This document shows, piece by piece, positions 21,601-30,900 of a DNA stretch of 64,000 nt. Each line of letters opens with the position of its first letter. Positions within the stretch are counted from its first letter, which is position 1. The position numbers and the translations under genes are program-made. The notes beneath the pieces were generated by a model. It saw nothing but the letters and a program-made list of their open reading frames with translations, did no database searches and was not told where the DNA came from. Source of the stretch: Littorina saxatilis (lineage: Eukaryota > Mollusca > Gastropoda > Littorinimorpha > Littorinidae); NCBI RefSeq assembly GCF_037325665.1, contig NC_090253.1, positions 40,023,812 through 40,087,811 of the forward strand, in the 5' to 3' direction.

Positions 21601-22793
21601 AATAACTCTTAAATTAAGGCTTGTATGATTGGCTCACCTTTGCACACTGGAAATCCTTCTGTTTCTTCAAAACCTTGTCTGCCTCCTGAATGGCTTTGCG
21701 ATTGTTTCCATTATCTAAACAATCTGCACAGCAAGAGACAACAATTATGCAGGTCACCAACAGCTTATCGCCTGTGCCAAACGTTCTATTCACACTCTTA
21801 AAAAAGTCTTTTCCCAATCTTTCTATTTTCACAATCACATTTCCATGTGATTCCCTAGCTCTTGCAAAACTAACCCTGTCCAAAGCATCTGAAACACCTT
21901 TAGAAAAAACTGACCATCAGCAATATTATCCAAAACTTACATAGTAACCACTTAGTTTGTAAATAATCCGTCTAGCAGTAGCACACAAACTATAATTAAG
22001 GTCAAGTGCACAACATCTTAATCTCTGGGCTAAATCTAAATGAAAATGAGCAAAATAACACAACAACTGCTATGCATTTGTGGATTTATACTGTGTTTAA
22101 ATGTTTTACTTTTCCATTCTCGATCATCTATCTACACTGTTCTCACTTATTGCTGTTCCCAGTCAGATTCGCATAGTCACACATGCAGATAGTTCATTGA
22201 CATTCTCATTCTGCACTCAATAATTTGTAGAACTGATCTATAAATGAATAACTAGATGTCTAAGCTGCTCAGGCTCTTTGACGTTTATGTCATTAGTTCT
22301 TTGAAACCCCAAATCTAAAACTGTCATGCATGTAATTTGTTAACTTTCAATGAGACAGTAGAACAAGCAACCCTCCGATGTGACGGATGTCACCGTCAGT
22401 GTCAGGTCCCAACAAGTAGTCGAACGGTGTTCCTGTGAACTGTTCATTACTCACGATGATGATGAAGACAAACATGTGGCGTTTGTTCAATGAATGATTA
22501 AGGTTTAGGATTTTAAGGTTCATGATGTACTTCTGCCGGTAGGCATTTTCTAGATTGTCAACGGTTCGTTGTTCTTGTGTGATTTTGTTAAAGGACAGTA
22601 GGTGACTCAAGGGAATTGAATTTTGGTTTACAGATCACTAGCAAGGGATCGGACGTGCAGTGTGCGACCCTAAATAGTCAGAAGAGTTATGTGTACCACA
22701 ATATCGCACTTAAATAACTAGATAAATAGAAAACCAACCATAAATAGGGCGCAGACGCCTTTCATTGACGTCCACATGGCTACGAGACGCCAT
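751..22793 (-). CDS. NAA25: N-alpha-acetyltransferase 25, NatB auxiliary subunit (5' and middle part; continues off the left edge)
   Basis: NAA25 (Mdm20) is the TPR-type scaffold that binds NAA20 to form the cytosolic NatB complex, which acetylates N-terminal Met-Asp, Met-Glu, Met-Asn and Met-Gln. Sixteen coding exons are read on the minus strand: 22739-22793, 21638-21723, 20681-20819, 12725-12921, 12204-12309, 11680-11760, 10982-11093, 10306-10398, 9528-9721, 7641-7753, 6760-6828, 6195-6330, 5729-5818, 2318-2428, 1443-1512 and 751-850. They total 1752 nt (584 codons), all phases agree, and all have GT-AG borders. The start MASRSHVDVNERRLRPIYD matches the conserved N-terminus. Other family landmarks are CLDNGNNRKAIQEADKVLKK, KNPYYFWAVMSNIMQ, LRGPYLAQMELVRIMR and HQFKLLLMRLYAEMG. 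The human protein is about 970 residues, so roughly the last 40% lies beyond position 751. Exons 15 and 16 are the least similar but align by GAF, MKHI and LRFF motifs. Exon 10 abuts a minisatellite and intron 3 hosts a 6.6 kb transposon. Confidence 0.95.
1632..1974 (-). mobile_element. tRNA-derived SINE, head truncated (head A)
   Basis: Same repeat as 50-426 but box A is missing: it stops at GGATACAAATCCAG. (GAA)n tail at the left. Lies in NAA25 intron 14. Confidence 0.8.
2901..3474. mobile_element. Tigger/pogo-like MITE (CAGTGGAACCCC ends) with a SINE inside
   Basis: It starts TACAGTGGAACCCCC and ends GGGGGGTTCGACCGTA, a mutated CCACTGTA. The body consists of AAGACC and AGGTCTTAAAA blocks. 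A SINE at 2982-3358 interrupts it, flanked by AAAATGGGGGT. TA at both tips fits Tc1/mariner-pogo insertion. Lies in NAA25 intron 13. Confidence 0.75.
2982..3358 (+). mobile_element. tRNA-derived SINE, full length (head A)
   Basis: Head GATGTAGCTCAGTCGGTAGC, shared body GACCAAGTGCGCACGAAAAA, tail (GAA)n. AAAATGGGGGT flanks it (2971-2981 and 3359-3369). It is inserted in a MITE, so it is younger than that MITE. Confidence 0.85.
3600..3631. repeat. (ATT)n microsatellite
   Basis: About 10 ATT units after AAGCGC...GCGCTATATAAGCTCAC, the usual 3' end of a molluscan SINE-like repeat (compare 30250-30300). Confidence 0.8.
3637..4457. mobile_element. 0.8 kb transposon with near-perfect inverted ends and an internal hairpin, in NAA25 intron 13
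   Basis: The left end TTATTGAGACATCCCAGTGC is mirrored at the right by GCACTGGGATTGTTTCAATAA. The inverted match continues inward through CTAAGGGATTTATAGAGCAA to about 3681 and 4415. Near the left end a second palindrome (3729-3865) has arms of 61 bp. No coding region was recognised. Confidence 0.75.
3729..3865. repeat. Hairpin with 61-bp arms and 15-nt loop
   Basis: 3729-3789 (starts GTTAATTGGATCTGTGATCC, ends TTTATTCCAC) is the reverse complement of 3805-3865 (starts GTGGAATAAAC) with about two mismatches. Such a long, nearly perfect arm pair next to a transposon end suggests foldback formation or strong recent conservation. Confidence 0.85.
5597..5623. repeat. Perfect 12-bp-arm hairpin, in NAA25 intron 13
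   Basis: GTTAGCGCACTC-CAA-GAGTGCGCTAAC. It lies about 105 bp from NAA25 exon 13 and may be a transposon tip; no partner end was found with confidence. Confidence 0.7.
7733..8750. repeat. 77-bp minisatellite copying the NAA25 exon 10 splice acceptor
   Basis: About 13 units of roughly 77 bp, starting with the true exon 10 border (7753) and running right into intron 9. On the minus strand each unit holds TTTGCAG or ATTGCAG followed by GTCCACCCAGCGAGTTG, the first exon bases, then an intronic spacer. Units differ by a few point changes. See the separate finding. Confidence 0.9.
8941..9292. mobile_element. Tigger/pogo-like MITE with a TTAA element inside
   Basis: Left end AGTGGAACTCCCCTTTTAAG, right end GGGGTCCCACTGTA. 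A 243-bp element with TTAA flanks interrupts it at 8995-9237. Lies in NAA25 intron 9. Confidence 0.7.
8995..9237. mobile_element. Short TTAA-flanked element (copy 1)
   Basis: 243 bp between TTAA at 8991-8994 and 9238-9241. It begins CTCATTGTCTCCC and contains a GGTACGGACGGATATATCCG palindromic region. Its ends are only loosely inverted. TTAA targets suggest a piggyBac- or Kolobok-type MITE. Confidence 0.6.
10586..10900 (+). mobile_element. tRNA-derived SINE with a different head and 3' body (head C)
   Basis: The head reads AAATAGCACAGTCGGTAGCG and GGGTTCGATCCCCACG (a near-perfect box B). The arm CTGGCTTCAAAACCAG differs from head A. The following CTCTCCTCGGTGTCTGAACA is shared with head-A SINEs, but the body then diverges (GCATGATAAAGAACCC and on). 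The 3' end is approximate. Lies in NAA25 intron 7. Confidence 0.7.
11296..11466. mobile_element. Tigger/pogo-like MITE, intact copy
   Basis: 171 bp, TACAGTGGAACCCCACTTTT to AAAGGGGGGTTCCACTGTA, with TA at both ends. Lies in NAA25 intron 6. It is one of the cleanest copies in the window. Confidence 0.8.
12363..12437. mobile_element. Tigger/pogo-like MITE, left half
   Basis: TACAGTGGAACCCCCCTTTT and following AAGACC blocks, ending at CAGACTTTTTG where another repeat begins. Confidence 0.7.
12440..12592 (+). mobile_element. Interspersed repeat, truncated copy C, in NAA25 intron 4
   Basis: Only the 3' end remains: CGGTCCAGTAGTTTTCTCTG, CACGACCCTCGTCCCGATTC and AGTCAAAACTTGACTAAATG. It is fused directly to the left half of a MITE (12363-12437). 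Confidence 0.6.
13333..13600 (+). pseudogene. Broken THAP zinc-finger domain of the TTAA transposon
   Basis: Translation from 13333 gives MPRWRAAENCNNSS, then PGIS, a stop, HTFPHKTLSLLWKWKR, then KRADFKVSG. This follows the THAP pattern MPRxCxAxxCxNSS, PGIS, H-F-P, W and KRADF. In another frame RFIPETNVLTPGSVFPS resembles the family's end of domain. The first Cys is replaced by Trp and there are at least one stop and one frame change, so it is not a working DNA-binding domain. Two TGACGTC motifs lie just upstream at 13231 and 13249. Confidence 0.7.
14259..14425 (+). pseudogene. Possible second plus-strand exon of the TTAA transposon
   Basis: A strong pyrimidine tract and CAG at 14227-14258 precede a stretch that, after one stop, reads DTDTVTIPDFPILRDHNATV and SCSYRPESPQEKTNVPFI, then a GTAAGA donor. 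The position downstream of the THAP remnant on the same strand suggests it belonged to the transposase gene. No family similarity is recognised beyond that. Confidence 0.35.
14644..14773 (+). mobile_element. 5'-truncated SINE inside the TTAA transposon
   Basis: Only the last 130 bp of the common SINE body with its (GAA)n tail. AACATGCAAAACT flanks it perfectly (14631-14643 and 14774-14786). 5' truncation with such flanks is the mark of LINE-driven insertion. Confidence 0.85.
14843..15672 (+). mobile_element. Interspersed repeat ending in an ACATTTAGTCAA palindrome (copy A)
   Basis: It begins CAAGTCGCGTAAGGCGAA, then ACATTTAGTCAAG, and ends with ACATTTAGTCAA-AAC-TTGACTAAATGT, a perfect 12-bp palindrome around 3 nt. 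Near the end it carries CCACGACCCTCGTCCCGATT and a CAGA microsatellite. It lies inside the 6.6 kb TTAA transposon. Copy B is at 46672-47561 in the opposite orientation; copy C is truncated at 12440-12592. No coding region. The class is unknown; the 3' hairpin recalls Helitrons but no CTRR end is clear. Confidence 0.7.
16010..17160. repeat. Diverged inverted duplication in the core of the TTAA transposon
   Basis: The stretch 16010-16335 and the reverse complement of about 16745-17160 share ordered blocks: TAATTTGCATTT, TTTCTTCATAAAGA, AACAAAATGTTT, AAAAAATGCAGGT, AGATCTGC, GACTTGAACA and TGGAGCTGGATTTT. The right arm has an extra block of about 110 nt after GCAGGT. The spacer is about 400 bp. 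The plus-strand stretch at 16455-16490 repeats part of the left arm once more (GGCCTCTGAACGAG, ATGCAGGT). Confidence 0.6.
16850..19484 (-). pseudogene. Exon-like remnants of an unrecognised minus-strand gene inside the TTAA transposon
   Basis: Three or four minus-strand blocks look coding and carry splice borders. 19311-19484 encodes GRQVEYGPVFSQPEVLACPF and QSQHKRQYEM with a GTATGT donor. 17997-18175 encodes VSVQKLQEGTKFKYLENLDE and YYLQTAYYAYTQEYGRLNID with a GTAAGT donor; it joins the first block in phase. 17244-17563 holds two competing frames (GSWCAREWGFSAEASEYHY and LPELQKAEIYFYKSCDC), neither in phase with the block before. Near 16974 a hydrophobic stretch VVICALLPLATRAVIA follows a CAG acceptor. 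No ATG opens the first block (TTG only). I do not recognise the protein. The phase clash suggests a decayed gene, probably carried by the transposon since all blocks lie within its ends. Confidence 0.4.
20576..20633. mobile_element. Tigger/pogo-like MITE, left fragment next to NAA25 exon 3
   Basis: TACAGTGGAACCCCCCTTAT followed by AAGACTCCCTCCCC. It ends 48 bp from the 5' splice site of NAA25 exon 3. Confidence 0.65.
20838..21345. repeat. 43-bp minisatellite in NAA25 intron 2
   Basis: About 11-12 units of CATTTAATGATGAGGTATTC plus TGAGTAAGCTAACTCAGTCG. It starts 19 bp upstream of the exon 3 acceptor (exon starts 20819). Each unit contains the partly palindromic TGAGTAAGCTAACTCA. Confidence 0.9.
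21724..22738. other. NAA25 intron 1, unremarkable
   Basis: No repeat family of this window and no supported exon. An 87-codon minus-strand frame at 22347-22610 has no splice link or known motif. Confidence 0.5.
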
Positions 22794-22797
22794 TTTG
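22785..22797 (-). promoter_or_regulatory. YY1-like motif over the NAA25 start codon
   Basis: On the minus strand the start context is CCAAAATGGCGTC, a good match to the YY1 consensus AANATGGCG, which is often found over start codons of TATA-less housekeeping genes. The motif is visible; its function is inferred. Confidence 0.4.
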
Positions 22798-23367
22798 GAT
22801 GACGAGATCTCGCCTACGAACGAGAGAAGGTGAAGTTTCCTGGAAATCGGTCTGCTAAAACAGAGATACTGTAGCATCTCTGGCTAAAACAGAGATACTG
22901 TAGCCAAACCGGTTCTGGTTTTGCGCAGGAAGAAAGAAGAATATATGACTACTGGCTTCTTTTCATCTTAGCTTTGCTAATCCTTATATTACATTTGCAT
23001 TCACATTGATCTTTATAATTATTAACTTTGTGTTCATAATGATTGGTAATCTTGAACATAATATAACCTTTACTGCATTCACACCACCAGAAGTGGATTA
23101 CCATTAGATGTATGTAGTTCTATTCTTTCAGATTGTTCCTTCTGAGAATGTTTTCAAGCTTGCTAATCACTATTATTCCACACACATTGAAAGTGATACA
23201 TGTACCAGTTCACAAACATATTTCAAGCCATAATTATAAGCTAGTCGAAGTTCATTGTAAACATTATTTCATAGCAGCTTTTAACTGCTAACCCCCCCCC
23301 CCCCCACACACACACACACACTTCTAAGTGAAATCAGTAAAGATCAATGACAACTCCTGTATTGTTG

Positions 23368-23753
23368 TACACAGTGGAAACCCCATTTTAGGACTTTAAA
23401 AATCTGAGGCCTGAAAATCAGGTCTTAAAAAAGGAGGGAGTCTTAACTCATTGTCTCCCAGGTACGGATATATCCGTACCCACTCATATGGCTCTATATC
23501 CGGACACACAGTCACTTCAGTTGCGTTCCTGTAACGCCTGCATTCCATCGTGTTGATACACAGTTACTACACAGTTAGTACAATTCTGAGTGACTTGCTG
23601 CAGCAGTTTTTCTCGGCTAAAAAAACCTTGGTCAACATAGGTGGAGTAGAAAGAGTTAATATGGAGGTTAAATATAGACACAGAAGCTCGCAAAAACAAG
23701 GTCTCAAAAAAAGGGGGGAGGTCCAGGGGTCTTAAAAGGTGGGTTCCACTGTA
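23368..23753. mobile_element. Tigger/pogo-like MITE with a TTAA element inside
   Basis: ACACAGTGGAAACCCC to GGTGGGTTCCACTGTA. A 209-bp TTAA-flanked element sits at 23447-23655. Intergenic, between NAA25 and SFSWAP. Confidence 0.7.
23447..23655. mobile_element. Short TTAA-flanked element (copy 2)
   Basis: 209 bp between TTAA at 23443-23446 and 23656-23659, the same family as 8995-9237 (CTCATTGTCTCCCAGGTACG at the start, AACATAGGTGGAGTAG near the end). Confidence 0.6.
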
Positions 23754-23970
23754 TTCAAACCCACTAAAAGAAAAGCATTCTGTTCACAGTGCAATTTTGC
23801 AATTATCATGTTTTTGGAGAGAGGGAGCTAAAGCTACATAGGTTATCTGAATTTTTGTTATTTTTCAAACGAAGTTACTATAAAGAGGCTTTTTAGTTGT
23901 TTTTTTAATCAAAAAAATATTTTAAATCAAAATGAACTCAAACATGCAATGAACCCGTTTTCTTACACCT

Positions 23971-24360
23971 GTTATGTATTCCATTCAGCTCATGTATAGT
24001 TTATACAGAACAGTTTGCATATTTTTCGCAGGCACAAATATGAACAAGCTTCACACACACACATACTCAAACGCACACAGACACACTTAAACACACACGC
24101 ACACTCAAACACATACATACAAACACAGGTATGCACCTCAACAGGAACACTCAAAACGACATGCAGACTCATAGTCATACACACAGTCACACACATACAG
24201 ACCTGCACACCCATGAACACAAAAACTTTATTTCATTGTTATTTATTCCATTCAGCTCATGTATAATTTATACACTTTTCACGGAGGCACAAATATGAAC
24301 AAGCATCCAACACACACACACACATACAAACACACACGCACACACACACTGATTCTCTTT
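23971..24360. repeat. Direct duplication with CA microsatellites downstream of SFSWAP
   Basis: TATTCCATTCAGCTCATGTATA followed by GGCACAAATATGAACAAGC occurs at about 23978 and 24245, each followed by CACACA-rich sequence. The second copy contains TTTATT at 24242, a possible SFSWAP poly(A) signal on the minus strand. Confidence 0.6.
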
Positions 24361-24584
24361 CTCACACACTTAATTGATGCATTAGCATTGGGTACACAAA
24401 TACACCTGTCATAAACAGCCAGCTGCATTTCAAGAATTCATCAAACTGTTTAAAACAACAACAAAAATCATCAAAACTGCAATACAAGTCTTCATGATTC
24501 TTCCAACATTCTTTTTCTCTGTACAAAGTTGTGGATATTATTCTAGGAATACCATTAGGCCATGGAAGAGCGTTCGGTGTGGAT

Positions 24585-24690
24585 GCGGGGCTTGAGGGAG
24601 GGGAGGGAAGGGGGGGAGGGAAGGGGGGGGGGGGGGAGGAGAGGGGAGGGGAAGGGAGAGGAGGGGGTGGGGGGTGAGGGAGGGGAAGAG
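24585..24690. repeat. G-rich polypurine tract
   Basis: About 105 bp of GGGAGGGAAGGGGGG-type sequence downstream of the SFSWAP stop. It could form G-quadruplex or triplex structure; low-complexity and assembly error are possible. Confidence 0.7.
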
Positions 24691-24983
24691 TAGTCTATAG
24701 AAGTTTCTCAAATAAGGTACCAGCAGCATTTCAAAATATTTCTTCACCTCACAAAAAGCAACGCACTGGCAACGCACCGATACACTTTACTGGTCAATAA
24801 CACGCAATCATACTTTTACGGGACTTCATCACTGTCACACCTTTGGGTAACAGATACACGCAGTTTCTTTCACACACACACTCACGCACACACACAATCA
24901 GTCATGGCGAATATCGCCATCAACCTGACTCCATCAGGGTTGCACATTTAAGTAGAACACACACATAAACGACACCAGTCACA

Positions 24984-27900
24984 TCAACTAGATAGCACTT
25001 CGTTTTCTGCTACACCATCCTGCTGTTTAGGGTCATCAGCTTTAATGCCGCTTTCTGACGGAGGTAAGTCTGGCGCCTTATCCACGCAGTTCTGAGGTGA
25101 TTTTGTGACGGCGCTGTTTCGAAGGTCTTCATTCTCCGAGCTTGAGCTAGAGTCGCTGCTGGAGCTGTTCACGATTTCCGGAACTGGGGAAGGAAGTTTG
25201 GTCGCCAAGTCCGTTTTGGCGCGGGGAGCTTTGGGAGCCGGTTGGCGAGGCTTAGAATTGTGTGACGCTGATGAAGACTCTTTGGAACTTTTTCTTGTTG
25301 TGTCTTTGTCTTTAGCATGCCTGTCCTTGTCTGTTTTGCTGCTGCTGCTGTGTTTGTCTGTGCTTTTGGATTTGTGTTTGTCTTTGTCCTTCTTGTCTTT
25401 GTCTTTCTTGTCCTTCTTCTTCTCTTTGTCCTTCTTCTTCTCTTTGTGCTTGTCGTCAGACTTGTCTCGCGACCGACCAGACTTTGACTCGCGTTCTTTG
25501 GATCGGCTGCCGGCCTTGTCTTTCTTTTTCTTCTTTGGTGTCCTGCACACGAAAAGGACTTTTGAAAAACCACATTAATATTTAGCTAATCACATACATC
25601 ATTTGCTTTTGTAACATTTTGGAATTTTTTTTTAGCATAAAAAAATGACGTATAGCACATGGAAAAGAACTCATCATTATTAGACAAATCACATAAACAA
25701 TCAACTTTCTCAAAATTCAAAGATGACTTCTCGACAAAGTTTCTTTTTGGTGAGCCATCCGATATTTACCTGAAAGGCTGACACAAACCTCTAACTTCAT
25801 TGGAACAAGTTCCTGCACTGTGCAATCAAGGGCTGATGTTACAAACCAAAGTTGCCAGAGTGTCAAATAAAAGTCGGTTGAAATCCGTAAAAATCCCTCC
25901 ATTATTTGTACAAGTCTGCATACATATCACTCTCTAGACCTTCTCTTAGACATAGTTTATCATCAACAAGACAAACCAACTTACTTCGATCGTGAGCGCT
26001 TGTGCTTCTTTTTGTGCTTGGATGAGGTCGGGGACTGAGATCGAGACCTTGACCTTTTCGAGACTGTCTTTTTCCGCACTGGTGACCTGTTCTGCCTGAG
26101 TGGTGACCTATCGCGGATGCGAGGCGAGGGTGACCTTCGTGACCTGAATGGTCTGATTGGAGACATTCTGCGAGGCCCAACAATTCCTCGACGAGGGGAA
26201 CGCGATCGTCGTCTAGGTGGACTGAACCTTGATGGAGACCTGATGAAGAAAAAGTTGGTGCTATAGACTGGGTTCGGATGATTGCACACTATGGAAAACT
26301 TCTGCAGAAGTGGACCATGCCTGTAGAAAGATGCACTTCTCCTTTCTGTTAAATAAAAAAATGTAATACACACTGCAAACACACACAAACACGCTCAAAA
26401 TAGTCCAAACTGTATGAAATATGATTTTATTATTTAGAATCTACCAATGAGGAAATTCTGTCAAAGTATCAACCAGCATATCTTCCGACTTGCCAGTCTT
26501 AGTACCAACATGCTCAAACTTCCACCAGTAACTTTCCACAAACCTCTGGATAACATGACGTACAAATACAACTTGGGTGTTGCAGTCACCTTCAAACAGC
26601 ACACTATTCAAAACTGTAATTCTTCTATGGTTTTCTTTGTTTGTTTATATATCTTTTCAAAGATCTTTCAAGCCACAATCTTCCATGCGTAGTTTGTGTT
26701 GTATGGACAATAAATGATCTTTGATGTCCTTGATAAACGATGCTCTCTATTCAAACAATCAACAGTTTCTTACCTGTGGGGATTGGCATAGGCACTAGGT
26801 GGTGTGGGGGACTTTTTCCGTCGCTTCTTCCTCTCGGGGGGAGACTTGGATCGAGATTTGCGCCGTCTTTGCAAATCCTCGTTGAGCCTTGTAGGGGTCC
26901 CTGAGCGATTGTTGTACTCAAACACCACCGGTGACGTTGCTTTGCTGCTGGCTGGTGTCGCCGATGGTGACGATTTCGCTTCTGTTTGAAAAAGCCCACA
27001 CGAGAAATAAATGAAAAATAAAGCAGAGAAAGAGCTGTGTTAAAGAGAAAATTTACCTGAGGAAACACCCTAATGGTCGAAACTTCGCTGTTGTTTGTTT
27101 CGTCTTCTTCGTTCCCACGTGCGTATAGAATTTTTTTTGTCTTTTTATTTATTGCTCTCACGCGCAGTCACCGTAGTTCTTCTGCTAAAGAGAAAAGTTT
27201 TGAGTGAAAGAGGTAGGCCTTACATTTGTCTGCCTGTTTGATTGCCGAGTCAAGACGCTCTACTATTATAAGGCATTTTCACAGCGGAATCTGCATAACC
27301 ATCATGCATCAAAATATATCAGGATTAACAGAACTTCAGCACAGTTGCTTTTCACAGTGCCGATGAAAACAAGAAGTCGGCTACTTGAAGTAGGCAGGTT
27401 TTAGAAGGGTTGAAAAGACAGACACACACTCAAAATGATATGAGGGCTTCGGATCTTTGTCAAATTTGTGTAAAACATATTGCTGACTGTTCTGCTTACA
27501 GTACATGTATACATGTGTATACAGAATAATGCATGTGCAGGTCAATAAGTTTAGTTAGCAAGGTTTTTATACACACGTCTCACTACATTCAGGGTCCCCA
27601 CTGCTTTTTAGAAACAAAATTCAATGACTTTTCCATGAGCCTCAATAACACTTTCTCATGACTAGATCCACAGGTCGCCATTTCCGAACACGCAAACTTT
27701 TTACGTCTTGTCACTGCCAGTTTTGACACTGGCTTGCTTTGCACTGAATTTGAGTCAGTTTCTACGCAGTGTCTCTTCGACAAGCAAGTCAAGCATTTGC
27801 TACGCAGTCAGATTATCGGTAATGTTTGCTGGTCCTGTCATTTCACTAAACTGGACCAGCCACTGTTTGTATCCATCTGCACTTTCGTAAATTCCGTTTC

Positions 27901-30900
27901 GTAACCGTCACTGTCACTTGACGAACTGTCATTTTTTTCACCGCGATACACAGTTCATTGCGAAAATCCTCCTCGGTAATTCGTTCCAATTCCGCATACT
28001 TTTTGTTGTCAAGAAACAACTCGAAAGAAAGTTTCAAACTCATCATCCTCCATCTTGCTTGTCAAAGCGCTAAAGTACTTTATCGATGCAAAAACAAAAG
28101 CAGAAAACTTCGACGAAACCGACTCAAATGCAGCGCAGACGACACAACGAGATAACGGAAGGAAGTGAGCCTCGCTTTGGCTCAAGTGCCGTTAAAAATA
28201 CCGTTATTCTCGTATGCAAATACGAACGAGAAGTTGGTCATACGAACAAGCCTTGTGCTGGCGACGCAAATCGCCGCTGGCTGGCAAAGGAGGGGGGGAA
28301 TGGCTGGGCGACGTAAATCGCCGCTGGCGTGCTAAAGGTTAAATTTTTTTTCTTTCTTTTTTGTTGTTAAATTCCATGACTTTCCATGGCTTGAATTGAA
28401 ATTCCATGACTTTCCAGGCCTGGAAAATTAAAAATCAAATTCCATGACTTTCCAGGTTTTCCATGACCTGTACGAACCCTGTACATTGGGGTGTGCACGT
28501 TAAAGATCCCACGATAGACTTTCTTTCTTTCTTTCTTTATTTGGTGTTTAACGTCGGTTTCAACCGTTCAAGGTTATATCGCGACAGGGAAAGGATAGAG
28601 CCACTTGTTAATTGTTTCTTGTTCACAAAAGCACTATTCAAAAAATTACTCCAGGGGCTTGCAACGTAGTACAATATATGACCCAGAGGCGGACCTAGTT
28701 CTGGATAAGGGGGGGGTTCAAATTTGGAGCAGGGGTCCAGGGGCCGTTGAGGCCCCGGTGGGGTCCAGGGGCAAAGCCCTGGTGGGGGGTCTGGGGGGCT
28801 TTGCCCCCCAGATGCTGAAGGAATTTTATTTTTTTAGGTCAATCGGAGGCCTCTCCTTTGAGTTTCTCGTCAGTTTCAAGCATGTTGCATTTGGAAGGAA
28901 GGAAAGCACAAGCCCTTTATTTTTTTACTAAAAATAAAAAAATAAAAATAAAAATAAACAAGAAGGGCAAAGCCCATACGACTCACATGCTTGACCTTGA
29001 CCTTTACATGACCTTGACCTTCAGGGTCAAGGTCAAATAACTAAACCTAGCAATGACATCATACACTAAGAACTGCTTTACACATTTGTCCTACCAAAAT
29101 ACATGTGACCTTGACCCAAGGTCAAGGTCATCCAAGGTCATGCAACACAAAGCTGTTAATTCAAGACATAGGAAGTACAATGGTGCTTATTGGCTCTTTC
29201 TACCATGAGATATGGTCACTTTTACTGGTTCACTACCTTATTTTGGTCACATTTCATAAGGGTCAAAGTGACCTTGACCTTGATCATATGTGACCAAATG
29301 TGTCTCATGATGAAAGCATAACATGTGCCCCACATAATTTTTAAGTTTGAAACAGTTATCTTCCATAGTTCAGGGTCAAGGTCACTTCAAAATATGTATA
29401 CAATCCAACTTTGAAGAGCTCCTGTGACCTTGACCTTGAAGCAAGGTACACCAAACTGGTATCAAAAGATGGGGCTTACTTTGCCCTATATATCATATAT
29501 AGGTGAGGTATTCAATCTCAAAAACTTCAGAGAAAATGGGGAAAATGTGAAAAATAGCTGTTTTTTAGACAACATTTATGGCCCCTGCCACCTTGACCTT
29601 GAAGCAAGGTCAGGATGCTATGTATGTTTTTTGGGGCCTTGTCATCATACACCATCTTGCCAAATTTGGTACTGATAGACTGAATAGTGTCCAAGAAATA
29701 TCCAATGTTAAAGTTTTCCGGACGGACGTCCGGACGGACGACTCGGGTGAGTACATAGACTCACTTTTGCTTCGCATGTGAGTCAAAAACGGATGGGGGG
29801 GGGGGGGGGGGGGGGGTTCCGGGCACCCAGGAACCCCCCCCTAGGTCCGCCCCTGTGACCTTACTGGGAGAATGCAAGTTTCCAGTACAAAGGACTTAAC
29901 ATTTCTTACATACTGCTTGACTAAAATCTTTACAAACATTGACTATATTCTATACAAGAAACACTTAACAAGGGTAAAAGGAGAAACAGAATCCGTTAGT
30001 CGCCTCTTACGACATGCTGGGGAGCATCGGGTAAATTCTTCCCCCTAACCCACGGGGGGACCACGATTGACAAAAGGGTCTTTCCTGGCAAAAATGTATA
30101 GGCATAGATAAAAAATTGTCCACCAAATACCTGAGTGACTTGGAATAGGCCGTGAAAAGTAAATATTCGCCGTAATGGCTTGAGATTTATTGGCCGATGT
30201 AAATGCGTGATATATTGTGTAAAAAATTCCATCTCACATGGCAGAAATTAATATGTAAAGCGCTTAGAGAACGTCAAGCGCTATATAAATCTCCCATATA
30301 AATAAATAAGCAAACCACCTACCTCCTTCCCCTTCTCCTTTGTCACCCTCCTTGACAATCCTCAGCAGGTTTATAAACAATGCCGCCTTTTTCTTTCGCT
30401 CCAGTTGTAGCTGTTTTTCTTTGTTTGACGCTGCCATCTTGTCTCTGGCTGCCACCATCAGTTTGTCTTTCAGTCTCTCCTCAGCTGTAACCAAAATGAG
30501 TTTCAATTCATCTTACGTCAAAAGATGTTACACGATAATGAAAGAACAAGCTTACTTCTTCTTCTTCTGCGTTCGTGTGCTAAAACTCCCACGGATTTTT
30601 ACGTATATGACAGTTTTTACCCCGCCATTTAGGAAGCCACACGCCGACTTCGGAGGAAGCATGCTGAGTATTTTCATGTTTCTATAACCCACCGAACTCT
30701 GACATGGATTACAGGATCTTTTCCGTGCGCACTTGGTCTTATGCTTGCGTGTACACACGAAGGGGGATAAGGCACTAGCAGGTCTACACATAAGTTGACA
30801 TGGGAGATCAAAAAAATCTCCACCTTAACCCACCAGGTGCAGCCGGGATTCGAACCCACGACCTTCCGCTTTTGAGGCCGGCGTCTTACCACCAAGCCAT

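Larger units (their letters stand above)
22794..24983. other. Intergenic region NAA25 (5') to SFSWAP (3')
   Basis: No protein-coding gene was recognised. It contains the presumed NAA25 promoter and 5' UTR next to 22793, a MITE with nested TTAA element (23368-23753), duplicated CA-rich sequence, and a G-rich tract in the presumed SFSWAP 3' UTR. Confidence 0.7.
28482..30300 (+). mobile_element. Outer molluscan SINE-like repeat, split by nested insertions
   Basis: The left piece (28482-28515) reads GGGGTGTGCACGTTAAAGAT and stops at CCACGAT. The right piece resumes at 30061 with CCACGATTGACAAAAGGGTC and runs through GGCCGTGAAAAGTAAATATT to a 3' region with AAGCGCTATATAAAT and A/T-rich repeats near 30300. 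Duplicated CCACGAT (28509-28515 and 30061-30067) marks the insertion point of the inner SINE. The repeat ends about 25 bp from SFSWAP exon 12. Confidence 0.65.

Noticed and set aside
25105-25578. 157-codon plus-strand open frame rich in Leu and Ser
   Set aside because: Shadow of the Lys/Asp/Ser-rich last exon of SFSWAP on the minus strand.
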